Origin: Sphingomonas hylomeconis | Lineage (GTDB): Bacteria > Pseudomonadota > Alphaproteobacteria > Sphingomonadales > Sphingomonadaceae | Length of the DNA: 64,000 nucleotides | NCBI RefSeq assembly: GCF_025370105.1 | Contig: NZ_JANQBK010000003.1 | Coordinates: forward strand, 248,001-312,000 | Direction of reading: 5' to 3' | Shown: one piece after another, positions 9,852 through 18,639 of the stretch | Position numbering within the stretch: position 1 is the first letter of the stretch | Layout of the letters: the number at the start of each line of letters is the position of its first letter | Notes under the pieces: model-generated | Told to the model about the DNA's origin: nothing | Seen by the model: only the letters and a program-made list of their open reading frames with translations | The model's database searches: none | Translations under genes and position numbers: made by a program

Positions 9852-12686
9852 ATGACCTCGAAGATCATCGCCCTGTCCGGCGTGGCGCTGTTCGCACTCG
9901 CGTCGCCCGCGCTTGCGGCGCCCAAGGCGGCCGCCCCCGCGCCGGTGTCTGCGCTCGTCAAGCAGGTCGATATTCCCTACGAGACGTTCACGCTCGCCAA
10001 CGGCCTCCGCGTCATCGTGCACACCGATCGCAAGGCGCCGGTCGTCGCCGTGTCGGTATGGTACGATGTCGGCTCGAAGCACGAGCCCAAGGGCAAATCG
10101 GGTTTCGCGCATCTGTTCGAACATCTGATGTTCAACGGCAGCGAGAACGCGCCGAACGATTTCTTCGAACCCCTGAAGCAGGTCGGCGCGACCGACTTCA
10201 ACGGCACGACCTATTTCGACCGCACCAATTATTTCGAGACCGTGCCGACCGCTGCGCTGGACCGTGCGCTGTTCCTCGAATCCGATCGCATGGGCTATCT
10301 GACCGGCGCGATCACCCAGGGCGTGCTCGATGAACAGCGCGGCGTGGTGCAGAACGAGAAGCGCTCGGGCGACAATCAGCCCTACGGCCTTATCGAGTAT
10401 AAGCTCAACGAAGGCCTGTTCCCGGCCGATCATCCGTACGGCCACACGACGATCGGCTCGATGGCCGATCTCGACAATGCCAAGCTGTCTGACGTGAAGG
10501 GCTGGTTCAAGGATCATTACGGCCCGAACAACGCCGTGCTGGTGCTGGCTGGCGACGTCGATCTGGCCACCGCCAAGCAATTGGTCGAAAAGAATTTCGC
10601 GGCGATCGCGCGCGGCCCCCAATCCGTGCGGCCGACCGCGCCAGTGCCGAAGCTTGCCGCGCCCAAGGCCGAGATCATGAAGGACCGTGTCGCTGCGACC
10701 TTGCTGGTGCGCTCCTGGCCGGTGCCGGGGCTGAACGACAAGGATTCGACCGCGCTCGATGTCGCCGCCGGCGTGCTCGGCGGCCTCTCCAGCTCGCGGC
10801 TGCAGAATATCCTGGTGCGCCAGGAAAAGCTCGCGGTGCAGGTCAGCGTCAACAATTCCAGCTTCGCGCAGGTCGGCACGTTCGACATCTACACGGTCGT
10901 GCGCCCAGGCGTCGACGCGGCGGCCGTGGCCAAGCGCGTTGACGAGATCGTCGCCGACTTCATCAAGACCGGGCCGAGCGCAGACGAAGTGCGCCGTTAT
11001 GTCACCAAGACCACGGTCGATCGGATCGAGGGGCTGGAATCGGTCGGCGGGTTCGGCGGCAAGGCGGTCGCCTTGGCCGAGGGCGCGCTCTATTCGAACG
11101 ATCCCGGCTTCTACAAGAAGCAGCTGGCGCAACTCGCCGCGCAGACCCCGGCGAGCGTCAAGGCGGCGACCGCGGCCTGGCTGACCCGGCCGTCCTACAG
11201 CCTGTCGGTCGTCAACGGCCCGCGCGACGCCTATGCCGAAGCGGAAGTGCCGGCCGAGGTGAAGATCGTCGAGGCCGCCCCGGCCGCGCCCAAGGGCACG
11301 CGCGGCGCACTGCCAATGGTCGGCGATGTCGCCGGTCTGACCTTCCCGGCAGTCGAACGCACGCGGCTCAAGAACGGCATTGAGCTTATCTATGCCCAGC
11401 GCGCCGCAGTGCCGATCACCCAGGCGGTGATCAGCTTCGATGCTGGCGTGGCCGCCGACGTGGCGGGCAAGCTCGGCACGCAGCAGCTGACGCTCAGCAT
11501 GATGGACGAAGGCACGCGGACGCTCGATTCGACCAAGCTCGCCGAGGCGCGCGAGCGGATCGGCATGGATATCGGCACCGGGGCGAGCCTTGATCGCACC
11601 TTTGTCTCGATGTCGGCGCCGAGCGCCAATCTCGGCGCGGCGACCGAACTGTTCGCCGATATCACGCGCAACCCGGCGTTCGCGCCGGCCGAAGTGGCGC
11701 GCGTCAAGAACGTGCAGCTGGCCGGCATCGCGCAGGAGCTGACCAGCCCCGGCGGTCTTGCCGGGCGCGTCCTGCCCAAGCTGATCTACGGCCCGGCCTC
11801 GCCTTATGCCAAATCGTCGGGCGGCGGCGATCCCGCCGCGGTGGCGACGCTGACGCCGGGTGATCTGGTCGCGTTCCAGCACGCCTGGCTGCGTCCGGAA
11901 AAGGCCAAGATCTTCGTCGTCAGCGATCTGCCGCTGGCCACCGTCAAGACCGCGCTCGACCGGCGCTTCGGTGACTGGACGGGTGTCGGCCCGGCCGGCA
12001 CCAAGACGTTCGGCCCGATCACCGGCACGTCGGCGCCGAAGATCATCCTGGTCGATCGCCCGGATTCGCCGCAGTCGCAGATTTCGGCCGGGCTCGTCAC
12101 CGGGCTCAACGGCAGTGACGATCTGCTCGCGGTGATCACCGCCAACGATGCGCTGGGTGGCAGCTTCCTCAGCCGGATCAACATGGATCTGCGCGAGGGC
12201 AAGCATTGGTCGTACGGCGTCAGCGGCAATTTCCAGCGTAGCGAAAATGGCGCGCCCTATGTCATCAGCGCGCCGGTGCAGGCCGACAAGACCGGCGAAT
12301 CGATCAAGGCACTGCGCCAGGACATCGCCGAGTTCGTCGGCGCCAAGCCGCTCACCCAGGCCGAGTTCGAGCGCTCGATCAACGGCGCGACGCGCGCGCT
12401 GTCCGGCACGTTCGAAACGTCCAGCGATGTGCTGAGCGCAATGCAGTCGAACGATCTCTACAAGCGGCCGGACGATTATTATGCGACGATCACGCAAAAA
12501 TATCGTGGGCTGACGCGCGATCAGCTTGACGCTGCGGCACGCGCGGCAATCGACCCGAAGAAGATCGTCTGGGTGGTGGTCGGCGATGCCAAGACGGTCC
12601 GGCCGCAGCTTGACAGCGTCGGCCTGCCCGTGGAGGTAATCACCGCAGCGTCCGTGGCGGGCGCACCAGCTTCGGGAGAGAAATGA
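9852..12686 (+). CDS. M16 family zinc metallopeptidase, two-domain, secreted
   Basis: A 944-residue protein with a signal peptide (MTSKIIALSGVALFALASPALA) followed by two tandem M16 (insulinase/pitrilysin) halves. The N-terminal half carries the inverted zinc motif HLFEH (H87, E90, H91) plus a downstream glutamate in the VLDEQRGVVQNEKR region. The C-terminal half, from about residue 490, has GTQQLTLSMMDEGT at the equivalent place and lacks the motif, so it is the usual inactive clamshell partner. It probably degrades peptides in the periplasm. The ATG at 9852 is preceded by AAGGAA; the longer frame upstream has no signal sequence. The stop overlaps the next start. Confidence 0.93.
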   Translation: MTSKIIALSGVALFALASPALAAPKAAAPAPVSALVKQVDIPYETFTLANGLRVIVHTDRKAPVVAVSVWYDVGSKHEPKGKSGFAHLFEHLMFNGSENAPNDFFEPLKQVGATDFNGTTYFDRTNYFETVPTAALDRALFLESDRMGYLTGAITQGVLDEQRGVVQNEKRSGDNQPYGLIEYKLNEGLFPADHPYGHTTIGSMADLDNAKLSDVKGWFKDHYGPNNAVLVLAGDVDLATAKQLVEKNFAAIARGPQSVRPTAPVPKLAAPKAEIMKDRVAATLLVRSWPVPGLNDKDSTALDVAAGVLGGLSSSRLQNILVRQEKLAVQVSVNNSSFAQVGTFDIYTVVRPGVDAAAVAKRVDEIVADFIKTGPSADEVRRYVTKTTVDRIEGLESVGGFGGKAVALAEGALYSNDPGFYKKQLAQLAAQTPASVKAATAAWLTRPSYSLSVVNGPRDAYAEAEVPAEVKIVEAAPAAPKGTRGALPMVGDVAGLTFPAVERTRLKNGIELIYAQRAAVPITQAVISFDAGVAADVAGKLGTQQLTLSMMDEGTRTLDSTKLAEARERIGMDIGTGASLDRTFVSMSAPSANLGAATELFADITRNPAFAPAEVARVKNVQLAGIAQELTSPGGLAGRVLPKLIYGPASPYAKSSGGGDPAAVATLTPGDLVAFQHAWLRPEKAKIFVVSDLPLATVKTALDRRFGDWTGVGPAGTKTFGPITGTSAPKIILVDRPDSPQSQISAGLVTGLNGSDDLLAVITANDALGGSFLSRINMDLREGKHWSYGVSGNFQRSENGAPYVISAPVQADKTGESIKALRQDIAEFVGAKPLTQAEFERSINGATRALSGTFETSSDVLSAMQSNDLYKRPDDYYATITQKYRGLTRDQLDAAARAAIDPKKIVWVVVGDAKTVRPQLDSVGLPVEVITAASVAGAPASGEK
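12683..12686 (+). promoter_or_regulatory. Overlapping stop/start coupling M16 peptidase to downstream gene
   Basis: The TGA of the peptidase (12684-12686) lies within ATGA of the next gene, and a GGGAGAG ribosome-binding site inside the peptidase coding end serves the downstream start. This is the mark of translational coupling. Confidence 0.7.
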
Positions 12687-12988
12687 TGGCCGATGTCGAT
12701 GGCACCTACGAAACGATCGTCAAGTCGCCGCTTGGCGACCAGAAGAGCACGCTGACCGTCAAGAGCGACGGCGCCACCTTCACCGGCACCAATGCCGGCG
12801 CGATGGGCTCGGTCGACATCACCGACGGCACGGTCGATGGCAACACGATCGCCTGGAAGATGAACATGACGGTGCCGATGCCGATGACGCTGGATTGCAC
12901 CGCGACGATCGACGGCGACACGATCACCGGCAGCGTCGGCGCCGGCGCGTTCGGCAGCTTCCCGATGTCGGGTACGCGGGTGGCGTAA
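12683..12988 (+). CDS. Small conserved beta-rich protein, unknown function
   Basis: A 101-residue protein, almost entirely short beta-strand-like segments rich in T, G and D (GTYETIVKSPLGDQKSTLTV, GNTIAWKMNMTVPMPMTL), without signal peptide or cysteine pair. The pattern suggests a small beta-barrel or lipocalin-like fold; I recognise similar proteins in sphingomonads but no function. The start overlaps the end of the M16 peptidase gene (ATGATGG), with GGGAGAG just upstream; starts at 12683 and 12686 are both possible. It is co-transcribed with the peptidase and followed by a terminator. Confidence 0.75.
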   Translation: MMADVDGTYETIVKSPLGDQKSTLTVKSDGATFTGTNAGAMGSVDITDGTVDGNTIAWKMNMTVPMPMTLDCTATIDGDTITGSVGAGAFGSFPMSGTRVA

Positions 12989-13011
12989 GCCACACCGATC
13001 ATTGCGACTAG

Positions 13012-13049
13012 AAAGGGCCCGCTTCCGATGAGGAGGCGGGCCTTTTCTT
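13012..13049 (+). terminator. Rho-independent terminator
   Basis: AAAGG-GCCCGCTTCC pairs with GGAGGCGGGCCTTT (one bulge and one G-T pair) and is followed by TTTTCTTA. It ends the M16 peptidase transcript, just before the family B repeat. Confidence 0.8.
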
Positions 13050-13052
13050 ATT

Positions 13053-13190
13053 CCTCCCCGGAACGGGGAGGGGGACCAGCGAAGCTGGTGGAGGGGGTGG
13101 GCCGGCAGCGCGAGGGCAGCGTTGCCGGCTAACCCCCTCCACCACTCGGCTGAAGAAGCCGAGCGGTCCCCCTCCCCGTGCCGGGGAGGA
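13053..13190. repeat. Palindromic intergenic repeat, family B copy 1
   Basis: About 138 bases with outer hairpins CCTCCCCGG-AACGGGGAGGGGG at one end and CCCCCTCCCCGTGCCGGGGAGG at the other, small inner stems (AGCGAAGCT; CTCGGCTGAAGAAGCCGAG) and a central CGTTGCCGGC. It lies between convergent genes. A second copy at 23401-23535 keeps the ends and centre but has different inner stems. Confidence 0.85.
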
Positions 13191-13195
13191 GCAGA

Positions 13196-14272
13196 TCAGC
13201 GCGTCAGTCGCGTGACATGCCCCATCTTGCGGCCGGGGCGGATATCCTTGCCGTACAGGTGCAGATGCGCGCCCGGCTCGGCCAGGATCTCGGCCCAGCG
13301 CTCGGCATCCTCGCCGATCAGATTGTCCATCGCGACGCCTGCCGCAGTCATCGCGGTATCGCCGAGCGGCAAGCCGCAGATCGCGCGAATGTGATTCTCG
13401 AACTGCGAGGTCACGGCGCCCTCGATCGTCCAATGCCCGGAATTGTGCACACGCGGCGCCATTTCGTTGAACACCGGGCCATCACGGCCGACGAAGAATT
13501 CGCACGCCAGCACGCCGACATAGTCGAGCGCCTCGGCAATTCGCACGGCGAGTTCGGTCGCTTCCTCTGCCTGTGCCAACACCTCGGCCGGCGCGGGCAG
13601 GGTGGAGGTGCGCAGGACGGCATGCTCGTGCACGTTATGCGGCACCGGGTACCGCGCAACCACGCCATCGGCGCGACGCGCGATCAGTACGGAAAATTCG
13701 TGACTGAAATCGACGAACGCCTCGAGCACGGCCGGTCCGCCGATCGCCTCCCATGCCGCGTCGGCATCGGCCGGCGTCGCGATGACCATCTGGCCCTTGC
13801 CGTCATAGCCGAAGCGCGCGGTCTTCAGCACCGCCGGGGTCCCGGTATGCGCAAGCCCCGCTTCGAGCTCCTCGCGGCTGTTGACCGCCGCCCAGCGCGC
13901 CGGCCGCCCGCCCAGGCTCTCGACGAACCTCTTCTCCGCGGCGCGCTCCTGCGACACGCGCAATGCCTTGGGACCGGGATGAACCGGGACATGCGTCGCC
14001 AGCCATTCGACCGGTACGACATCGATATTCTCGAACTCGTACGTCACCACGTCGCACGCGGCGGCGAAATCCTTGAGCACGATGCGGTTGTGATAATCCG
14101 CGCGCGTCAGGCTGGAGGCGGTCTGCGCCGCCACGCTCTGCCGGTCGGGCGCCAGCACATGCGTGCGATAGCCGAGTTCGGCCGCCGCGCTGGCCAGCAT
14201 GCGGCCGAGCTGGCCGCCGCCCAGGATGCCGATCGTCGAGCCCGGCGGCAGCACCGTCATCGCCGTCTTCAT
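13196..14272 (-). CDS. purK: N5-carboxyaminoimidazole ribonucleotide synthase PurK
   Basis: A 358-residue ATP-grasp enzyme that makes N5-CAIR from AIR, bicarbonate and ATP in purine synthesis. The N-terminal [16 protein letters not shown] nucleotide loop is diagnostic for PurK; the ATP-grasp part includes [15 protein letters not shown] and [12 protein letters not shown], and [18 protein letters not shown] is the conserved C-terminal signature. Length is normal. The start codon overlaps the purE stop by four bases, giving a purE-purK operon read leftwards. An internal ATG four codons in (MTVLPPG) is an alternative start. Confidence 0.97.
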   Translation of the reverse strand: MKTAMTVLPPGSTIGILGGGQLGRMLASAAAELGYRTHVLAPDRQSVAAQTASSLTRADYHNRIVLKDFAAACDVVTYEFENIDVVPVEWLATHVPVHPGPKALRVSQERAAEKRFVESLGGRPARWAAVNSREELEAGLAHTGTPAVLKTARFGYDGKGQMVIATPADADAAWEAIGGPAVLEAFVDFSHEFSVLIARRADGVVARYPVPHNVHEHAVLRTSTLPAPAEVLAQAEEATELAVRIAEALDYVGVLACEFFVGRDGPVFNEMAPRVHNSGHWTIEGAVTSQFENHIRAICGLPLGDTAMTAAGVAMDNLIGEDAERWAEILAEPGAHLHLYGKDIRPGRKMGHVTRLTR

Positions 14273-14751
14273 GCCGGGTCGTTCGCCACGCTATCGGTCT
14301 GCGCCTGGCGCCACGCTTTCAGCCGCTCGGCCAGGATCGCGTCCGACGTGGCGAGGATCGCCGCCGCGAGCAGACCGGCATTCTTCGCGCCGGCCGGGCC
14401 GATCGCCAGCGTGCCGACGGGAATGCCGCCGGGCATCTGGACGATCGACAGCAGGCTATCCATGCCTTTCAGCGCCTTGGATTCGACCGGTACGCCGAGC
14501 ACCGGCAGATGCGTCATCGACGCCGCCATCCCCGGCAGATGCGCCGCGCCGCCCGCGCCCGCGATGATCACCTTGAGGCCCCGGACGCCCGCCTGTTCGG
14601 CATAATCGTACAGCCGATGCGGCGTGCGATGCGCGGAGACGACGCGTGTCTCATAGGGCACGGCGAGCGCATCGAGCGCCTCGGCGGCATGGCGCATCGT
14701 CTCCCAATCGGAAGTGCTGCCCATGATGATGCCGACAAGGGGGTGCGTCAT
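14269..14751 (-). CDS. purE: N5-carboxyaminoimidazole ribonucleotide mutase PurE
   Basis: A 160-residue class I PurE, which converts N5-CAIR to CAIR, the step after PurK. Conserved features are [13 protein letters not shown] at the N-terminus (substrate phosphate loop), [11 protein letters not shown] with the catalytic histidine, and [15 protein letters not shown]. The C-terminus ends with the usual octamer-forming helix. It is coupled to purK through ATGA. A family A repeat separates it from gpmA upstream on the same strand. Confidence 0.97.
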   Translation of the reverse strand: MTHPLVGIIMGSTSDWETMRHAAEALDALAVPYETRVVSAHRTPHRLYDYAEQAGVRGLKVIIAGAGGAAHLPGMAASMTHLPVLGVPVESKALKGMDSLLSIVQMPGGIPVGTLAIGPAGAKNAGLLAAAILATSDAILAERLKAWRQAQTDSVANDPA

Positions 14752-14823
14752 GCTCTGCGGTTAGCGGGGCAGGGCAGCAAGGGCAACGGCGATGTCGCGC
14801 TGTTGCACGCCGCCCTATCTGAA

Positions 14824-14930
14824 CGTCACCCCGGACTTGTTCCGGGGTCCACCATGCCGCGAATCTTGCAATCGACAAGTTACGGTGCCGAAAGCCCCGC
14901 GGTGGACCCGGGAACAAGCCCGGGGTGACG
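14824..14930. repeat. Palindromic intergenic repeat, family A copy 2
   Basis: Ends CGTCACCCCGG and CCGGGGTGACG are inverted; each half is itself a hairpin (CCGGACTTGTTCCGG; CCCGGGAACAAGCCCGGG). The centre is not conserved with other copies. It lies between gpmA and purE. Confidence 0.85.
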
Positions 14931-14950
14931 ATTGGGAGGCGGTAGCGCGG

Positions 14951-15637
14951 TCAGCGCTCGCTGAGATAATAGCGATCCGTTGCGTTCAGCTGCGCGTCCA
15001 GCTCGTACACGATCGGCTGGCCGGTCGGGATCTCGAGCGACGTGATCTCGTCGTCGGGAATGTTCGACAGATGCTTGACCAGCGCGCGCAGCGAATTGCC
15101 GTGCGCGGAGATCAGCACGCGCTGGCCGTCCTTCAGTGCCGGCGCGATGCGGCCTTCCCAATAGGGCAGGACGCGGGCGATCGTGTCCTTCAGGCTTTCG
15201 GTCGCGGGAATGGCGATGCCGGCATAGCGGCGATCCTGCGACAGATCGTACGCGCTACCCGCTTCCAGCGGTGGCGGGGGGATGTCGAAGCTGCGGCGCC
15301 AGATATGCACCTGCGCGTCGCCATGCTTGGCCGCCGTCTCGGCCTTGTTGAGTCCGGTCAGCCCGCCATAATGCCGCTCGTTGAGCCGCCAGTCCTTCTC
15401 CACCGGCAGCCACAGCCGGCCCATTTCCTCGAGCGCCAGGTTGAGCGTCTTGATCGCGCGGCTCTGCAGGCTTGTGAAGGTCTGGTCGAAATCCAGGCCC
15501 TTCTCTGCCATCAGCCGCCCGGCCGCGCGCGCTTCCTCGACGCCCTTGTCGGTCACGTCGACGTCCCACCAGCCGGTAAAGCGGTTCTCTAGGTTCCAGC
15601 TGGATTGGCCGTGGCGGATCAGGACTAGGGTGGGCAT
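14951..15637 (-). CDS. gpmA: 2,3-bisphosphoglycerate-dependent phosphoglycerate mutase
   Basis: A 228-residue histidine phosphatase-fold enzyme interconverting 2- and 3-phosphoglycerate in glycolysis. The phosphorylated histidine is H9 in [45 protein letters not shown] and [16 protein letters not shown] are GpmA signatures that separate it from the wider phosphatase family. Length is typical for the dimeric alphaproteobacterial enzyme. It is read leftwards, 42 bases after the M14 peptidase gene and possibly co-transcribed with it. Confidence 0.97.
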   Translation of the reverse strand: MPTLVLIRHGQSSWNLENRFTGWWDVDVTDKGVEEARAAGRLMAEKGLDFDQTFTSLQSRAIKTLNLALEEMGRLWLPVEKDWRLNERHYGGLTGLNKAETAAKHGDAQVHIWRRSFDIPPPPLEAGSAYDLSQDRRYAGIAIPATESLKDTIARVLPYWEGRIAPALKDGQRVLISAHGNSLRALVKHLSNIPDDEITSLEIPTGQPIVYELDAQLNATDRYYLSER

Positions 15638-15679
15638 GGTGTCTCCTTGGTTCCCCGCGCAGGCCGGGGAACGGTTTTC

Positions 15680-16798
15680 CTAAAGCGTGTCGATCACGTC
15701 GGCGAGCACTTCCAGGCAGCTATGCGCCAGTTGCTTGCTCCGCTCGGGCGACCAGCCAAACTCGGCATCGGCATTCAGATCGTGATCCTTGAACGGCATC
15801 TCCAACGTGAAGGACAATGCGCCGAAGCGATTGGCGACCTGATTGGTCGACATGCTGAGATTGGCCTTGCCCGGTGCGGACTTGCCGTAGCCCTGCGCCG
15901 TCTGGAAATCTTGCGTGTGCGCTTCCAGCCGGCGGCCGAAATCGTAGAATTTCTCGCCCTGCGCATCGGACCAGTTGGGGATGCCTTCGAACCCGGCAAA
16001 GAAATTGGCCGGGATTGCCTCGTCGCCATGCACGTCCATCGCGAACGCTACGCCGCTGGCATCCATCGCGTTCCGCACGCACAGCACTTCGGGGCTGCGC
16101 TCGGGCGTCGGTTCATGCCATTCGCGGTTGAGGTTCACCCCCGCGGCATTGGTGCGCAGATGCCCGCGGCGCGTGCCGTCCGGGTTCATGTTGGGCACGA
16201 CGTGGAAGGTGGCCTTGGCGAGCAAGGCCTGCGTCACCGGATCGGCCGTGTCGGTCAGCCGCTCTAGCGCGCCTTCCATCCACCATTCGGCCATCGATTC
16301 ACCGGGATGCTGGCGGGCATAGAGCCACACCGGCTTGGGCCCGTTGCCAATCGTCAGGCAATCGATCGCTTGACCGTCGAGCGACTGGCCGAGTTCGCGG
16401 TGGGTGACGCCAGGCAACGCGGCGGTACGCGCGATCAGCGCCTCGTGCTGCTCCATCGTATAAGGCGCGAAATAGGCGAACCAGACCAGCGCGTCGCTGC
16501 CGTCCCAGTCCCATTCGAGCACGCCATCGGCATAGCGCGTCGGCGTCTGACGCCAGGCCAGCCGATCGGTCGAAGCGCGCGCGCTATAGCCGGGCCAGCC
16601 CTGCGGATAGGCGGAGTCGCCGGCGTTGACGACGCGGAAGGTCAGCGTGCGGCCTGCCGCACCGGCGACGCGGAAATAGAACCACTGGAAGAAGTCCGAT
16701 TCCCGGTCGCGGCGGATTTTGAGATCGACCACGTCGCCGGTCACGGAAACGAGGTCGATATTGCCGCTGTCGAAGGCGGCGTTGATGGTGATGCTCAT
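15680..16798 (-). CDS. M14 family zinc carboxypeptidase, cytosolic type
   Basis: A 372-residue protein without signal peptide. An N-terminal beta-rich domain (about 1-120, with ESDFFQWFYFRVAG) precedes an M14 carboxypeptidase domain, the layout of cytosolic carboxypeptidases (M14D/AGBL-like). Zinc ligands are the H and E of RQHPGESMAEWW and the H of AMDVHGDE; the substrate-binding arginine/asparagine region is NMNPDGTRRGHLRTNAAG followed by VNLNREW. A catalytic glutamate is likely in LSFTLEMPFKDH. The family removes C-terminal residues from peptides or proteins; the bacterial substrate is unknown. Its start overlaps the stop of the DUF4136 lipoprotein gene (ATGA). Confidence 0.9.
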   Translation of the reverse strand: MSITINAAFDSGNIDLVSVTGDVVDLKIRRDRESDFFQWFYFRVAGAAGRTLTFRVVNAGDSAYPQGWPGYSARASTDRLAWRQTPTRYADGVLEWDWDGSDALVWFAYFAPYTMEQHEALIARTAALPGVTHRELGQSLDGQAIDCLTIGNGPKPVWLYARQHPGESMAEWWMEGALERLTDTADPVTQALLAKATFHVVPNMNPDGTRRGHLRTNAAGVNLNREWHEPTPERSPEVLCVRNAMDASGVAFAMDVHGDEAIPANFFAGFEGIPNWSDAQGEKFYDFGRRLEAHTQDFQTAQGYGKSAPGKANLSMSTNQVANRFGALSFTLEMPFKDHDLNADAEFGWSPERSKQLAHSCLEVLADVIDTL

Positions 16799-17403
16799 CT
16801 CACCGTGATAGAACGCCCAGATTCACCCGGAAACCCCTGGAACAACGCGCGCGCCAATTTCCCCGCGGCAACATTGGCCTGCGCATCGGGCGCGGTTTCG
16901 GGCGCATCGGTCTGCGCACGGCCTTCCCAGATCACCGTGCCGTCGCTGCGCCGGCGGATCTGCACGGCGAGTTCGGACGCCACCGCCGAGCGTGCCTTGG
17001 CCTTGCCGATCGGGAAGGAGACCCCGCCGCCCAGCCCGAGCCCGCCGCCACGGCGCCCGCCGCTGAAGCCGCCGCCGCCGAGCCCGATCGATACCGGCGA
17101 GCGGCGCGGCTCGATCTCGCGGCTGGCGCGCGCGAAGCTCACCACCGCAAGATATTGCGCGGGGCCAGCGGCCGGCGCGCTATAGCCCGAGGCGAGCAGC
17201 TGCTCGCGCACCGCATCGGCATAGGTCTGGAATTCGAGGCTCGGCCCCGCGCCGCCGGGCAGCGGTTCGACCGTCACCGAGCCGCGCTCGAGTGGCGCGC
17301 CGAGGTGGAAGCGCGTCACGCTCACCGGGCCGCTGGCGCTCGTCGTCGTGCAGCCGGCCAGCGCCGCTGCGGCCAAAGCCAAACCTAATGCCGCAATTTT
17401 CAT
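16795..17403 (-). CDS. DUF4136-type lipoprotein
   Basis: A 202-residue protein with a lipoprotein signal (MKIAALGLALAAAALAGC, lipid-modified C18). The mature part has a DUF4136-like start (FQTYADAVREQLLASGYSA) and a central glycine-rich stretch (about residues 106-132, repeated GGG with R and L). That low-complexity segment is unusual in a small lipoprotein and may be membrane-facing or disordered. An outer-membrane location is inferred from the absence of aspartate after the cysteine. The stop overlaps the M14 peptidase start, and it is divergent from rpmJ. Function unknown. Confidence 0.8.
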   Translation of the reverse strand: MKIAALGLALAAAALAGCTTTSASGPVSVTRFHLGAPLERGSVTVEPLPGGAGPSLEFQTYADAVREQLLASGYSAPAAGPAQYLAVVSFARASREIEPRRSPVSIGLGGGGFSGGRRGGGLGLGGGVSFPIGKAKARSAVASELAVQIRRRSDGTVIWEGRAQTDAPETAPDAQANVAAGKLARALFQGFPGESGRSITVR

Positions 17404-17482
17404 CTGTTATATGCTCCGCAGGGCAATCTTGTTGCCAGGGTGTAACGCTTCATCCCGCGCGACGATCCGTGGGGCGCGCGGG

Positions 17483-17509
17483 TTGACTTGATAGCGGCCC
17501 GACTATAGG
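17483..17509 (+). promoter_or_regulatory. Possible promoter of rpmJ
   Basis: TTGACT (17483-17488) and TATAGG (17504-17509) are separated by 15 bases, slightly short of ideal, about 48 bases before the rpmJ ATG in the gap between divergent genes. Confidence 0.4.
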
Positions 17510-17556
17510 CGCACACGTCATTTCCGAACACCAGAATCAAGAAGCGATTCCAGATC

Positions 17557-17682
17557 ATGAAGATTCGTAACAGCCTGAAGTCCCTCAAGGACCGCCATCG
17601 CGACAACCGCGTGATCCGTCGTCGCGGCCGCACGTACGTGATCAACAAGACCAACCGTCGCTTCAAGGCACGCCAGGGCTGA
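17557..17682 (+). CDS. rpmJ: 50S ribosomal protein L36, zinc-independent form
   Basis: A 41-residue ribosomal protein, [18 protein letters not shown] followed by [23 protein letters not shown]. It is the alphaproteobacterial long form of L36 that lacks the four zinc-binding Cys/His positions of the canonical 37-38-residue protein; no cysteine is present. The gene is easy to miss because of its size, but the sequence is close to invariant among relatives. Two bases after its stop a HAD phosphatase begins with TTG, so the two are probably co-transcribed. Confidence 0.97.
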   Translation: MKIRNSLKSLKDRHRDNRVIRRRGRTYVINKTNRRFKARQG

Positions 17683-17684
17683 TC

Positions 17685-18299
17685 TTGCCTCGGCCGTTGG
17701 CCGTCGTCTTCGACGTCGGCAACGTCCTGTATGCGTGGAACCCCCGGGTTCTGTACGAGCGCCTGATCGAGGACGATCGGGCGCTCGATGCATTCCTGCG
17801 CGACGTGACCACGCTGGACTGGCATTTCCAGCATGATGCCGGCCGTCCGTTCGCCGAGACATCCGCCGAGCTTAGCGCGCAACATCCGCAGCACGCCGAT
17901 CTGATCGCGCGCTGGGGATCGCATTTCGGCGACAGCATCACCGGCATGATGCCGGGGATGGATGCGGTGGTGGCCGATCTCGATGCCGGCGGCGTGCCGC
18001 TCTACGCGATCACCAATTTCTCCGGCGAGTTCTGGGCGCCGTTCCGCGCGCGCGAAGCGGCCGTGTTCGATCGCTTCCGCGGCATCGTCGTGTCGGGCGA
18101 CGAGAAGCTGACCAAGCCCGATGCCGCGATCTATCATCTGGCGCTGGAGCGATTCGGGCTGGTGGCGGACGACGCGGTGTTCATCGACGACCGCGCCGAC
18201 AACGTCGCCGGCGCCGAGTCGGTGGGCATGCACGCATTGCTGTTCACCGATGCCGAGACGCTGCGCCGCGATCTGGCCGATCTGGGCATTCTTGCCTGA
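17685..18299 (+). CDS. HAD family phosphatase (YihX/HAD-IA type)
   Basis: A 204-residue haloacid dehalogenase-fold hydrolase. Motif I is VVFDVGNVLYAW (nucleophile D10, with asparagine where many HADs have the second aspartate, as in YihX-like sugar phosphatases). Motif II is AITNFSG, motif III the lysine in EKLTKPDAAIY, and motif IV AVFIDDRADNVAGA. A helical cap lies between motifs I and II. A small phosphorylated metabolite such as a sugar phosphate is the likely substrate. The start is TTG, two bases after the rpmJ stop, with AGGG upstream at the rpmJ end; no ATG fits. Confidence 0.85.
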   Translation: MPRPLAVVFDVGNVLYAWNPRVLYERLIEDDRALDAFLRDVTTLDWHFQHDAGRPFAETSAELSAQHPQHADLIARWGSHFGDSITGMMPGMDAVVADLDAGGVPLYAITNFSGEFWAPFRAREAAVFDRFRGIVVSGDEKLTKPDAAIYHLALERFGLVADDAVFIDDRADNVAGAESVGMHALLFTDAETLRRDLADLGILA

Positions 18300-18330
18300 A
18301 TCGACCGGTTTGTGTACAACGCGTACACAA
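18292..18330 (+). promoter_or_regulatory. Promoter and palindromic operator of the toxin-antitoxin operon
   Basis: An 8-bp-arm perfect inverted repeat, TTGTGTAC (18310-18317) and GTACACAA (18323-18330) with a 5-base spacer, contains the TGTACA core known from YefM/Phd operators. A plausible promoter (TTGCCT 18292-18297, 17-base spacer, TACAAC 18315-18320) puts the -10 inside the palindrome, fitting autorepression. Confidence 0.65.
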
Positions 18331-18345
18331 TCTGGAGTCGGTCCC

Positions 18346-18639
18346 ATGAAAATGTCCGTCCGCGAGGCCCGCGCCAATTTTGCCCACGCGCTCGACGCGG
18401 CGGAACGCGGCGAACAGGTGTCGATCACCCGTAACGGCAAGACGGTCGCCGAACTCGGGCCGCCACGGAAAAAGTCCGGCTTTGATTGGGACCGCGCCGA
18501 GCGGGTCCGTATCGAACTGGGGCTCGATACCTTCGAAAGCGGAGCGGACGACGACATTCCGTTCACGGGTCCTGAATGGACGCGTGAAGTTTGGGGTGAG
18601 TATCTGGATCGGCTCGACAAGAAGTTCGCCGACGAGTGA
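18346..18639 (+). CDS. Type II antitoxin, Phd/YefM family
   Basis: A 97-residue antitoxin. The N-terminal part, MKMSVREARANFAHALDAAE followed by GEQVSITRNGKTVAELGP, is the Phd/YefM DNA-binding fold; the acidic C-terminal tail (LGLDTFESGADDDIPF) is the likely toxin-binding segment. It should repress its own promoter through the palindrome at 18310-18330 and neutralise the downstream PIN ribonuclease. The start at 18346 has GGAG nine bases upstream; ATG at 18352 is an alternative. Its stop overlaps the toxin start by four bases (GTGA). Confidence 0.88.
   Translation: MKMSVREARANFAHALDAAERGEQVSITRNGKTVAELGPPRKKSGFDWDRAERVRIELGLDTFESGADDDIPFTGPEWTREVWGEYLDRLDKKFADE

Noticed and set aside
9837..12497. 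An 886-codon open frame on the minus strand opposite the M16 peptidase
   Set aside because: Composition (R, D, H, G runs) is that of antisense shadow in high-GC DNA, and the plus-strand peptidase has signal peptide, HxxEH and ribosome-binding site.
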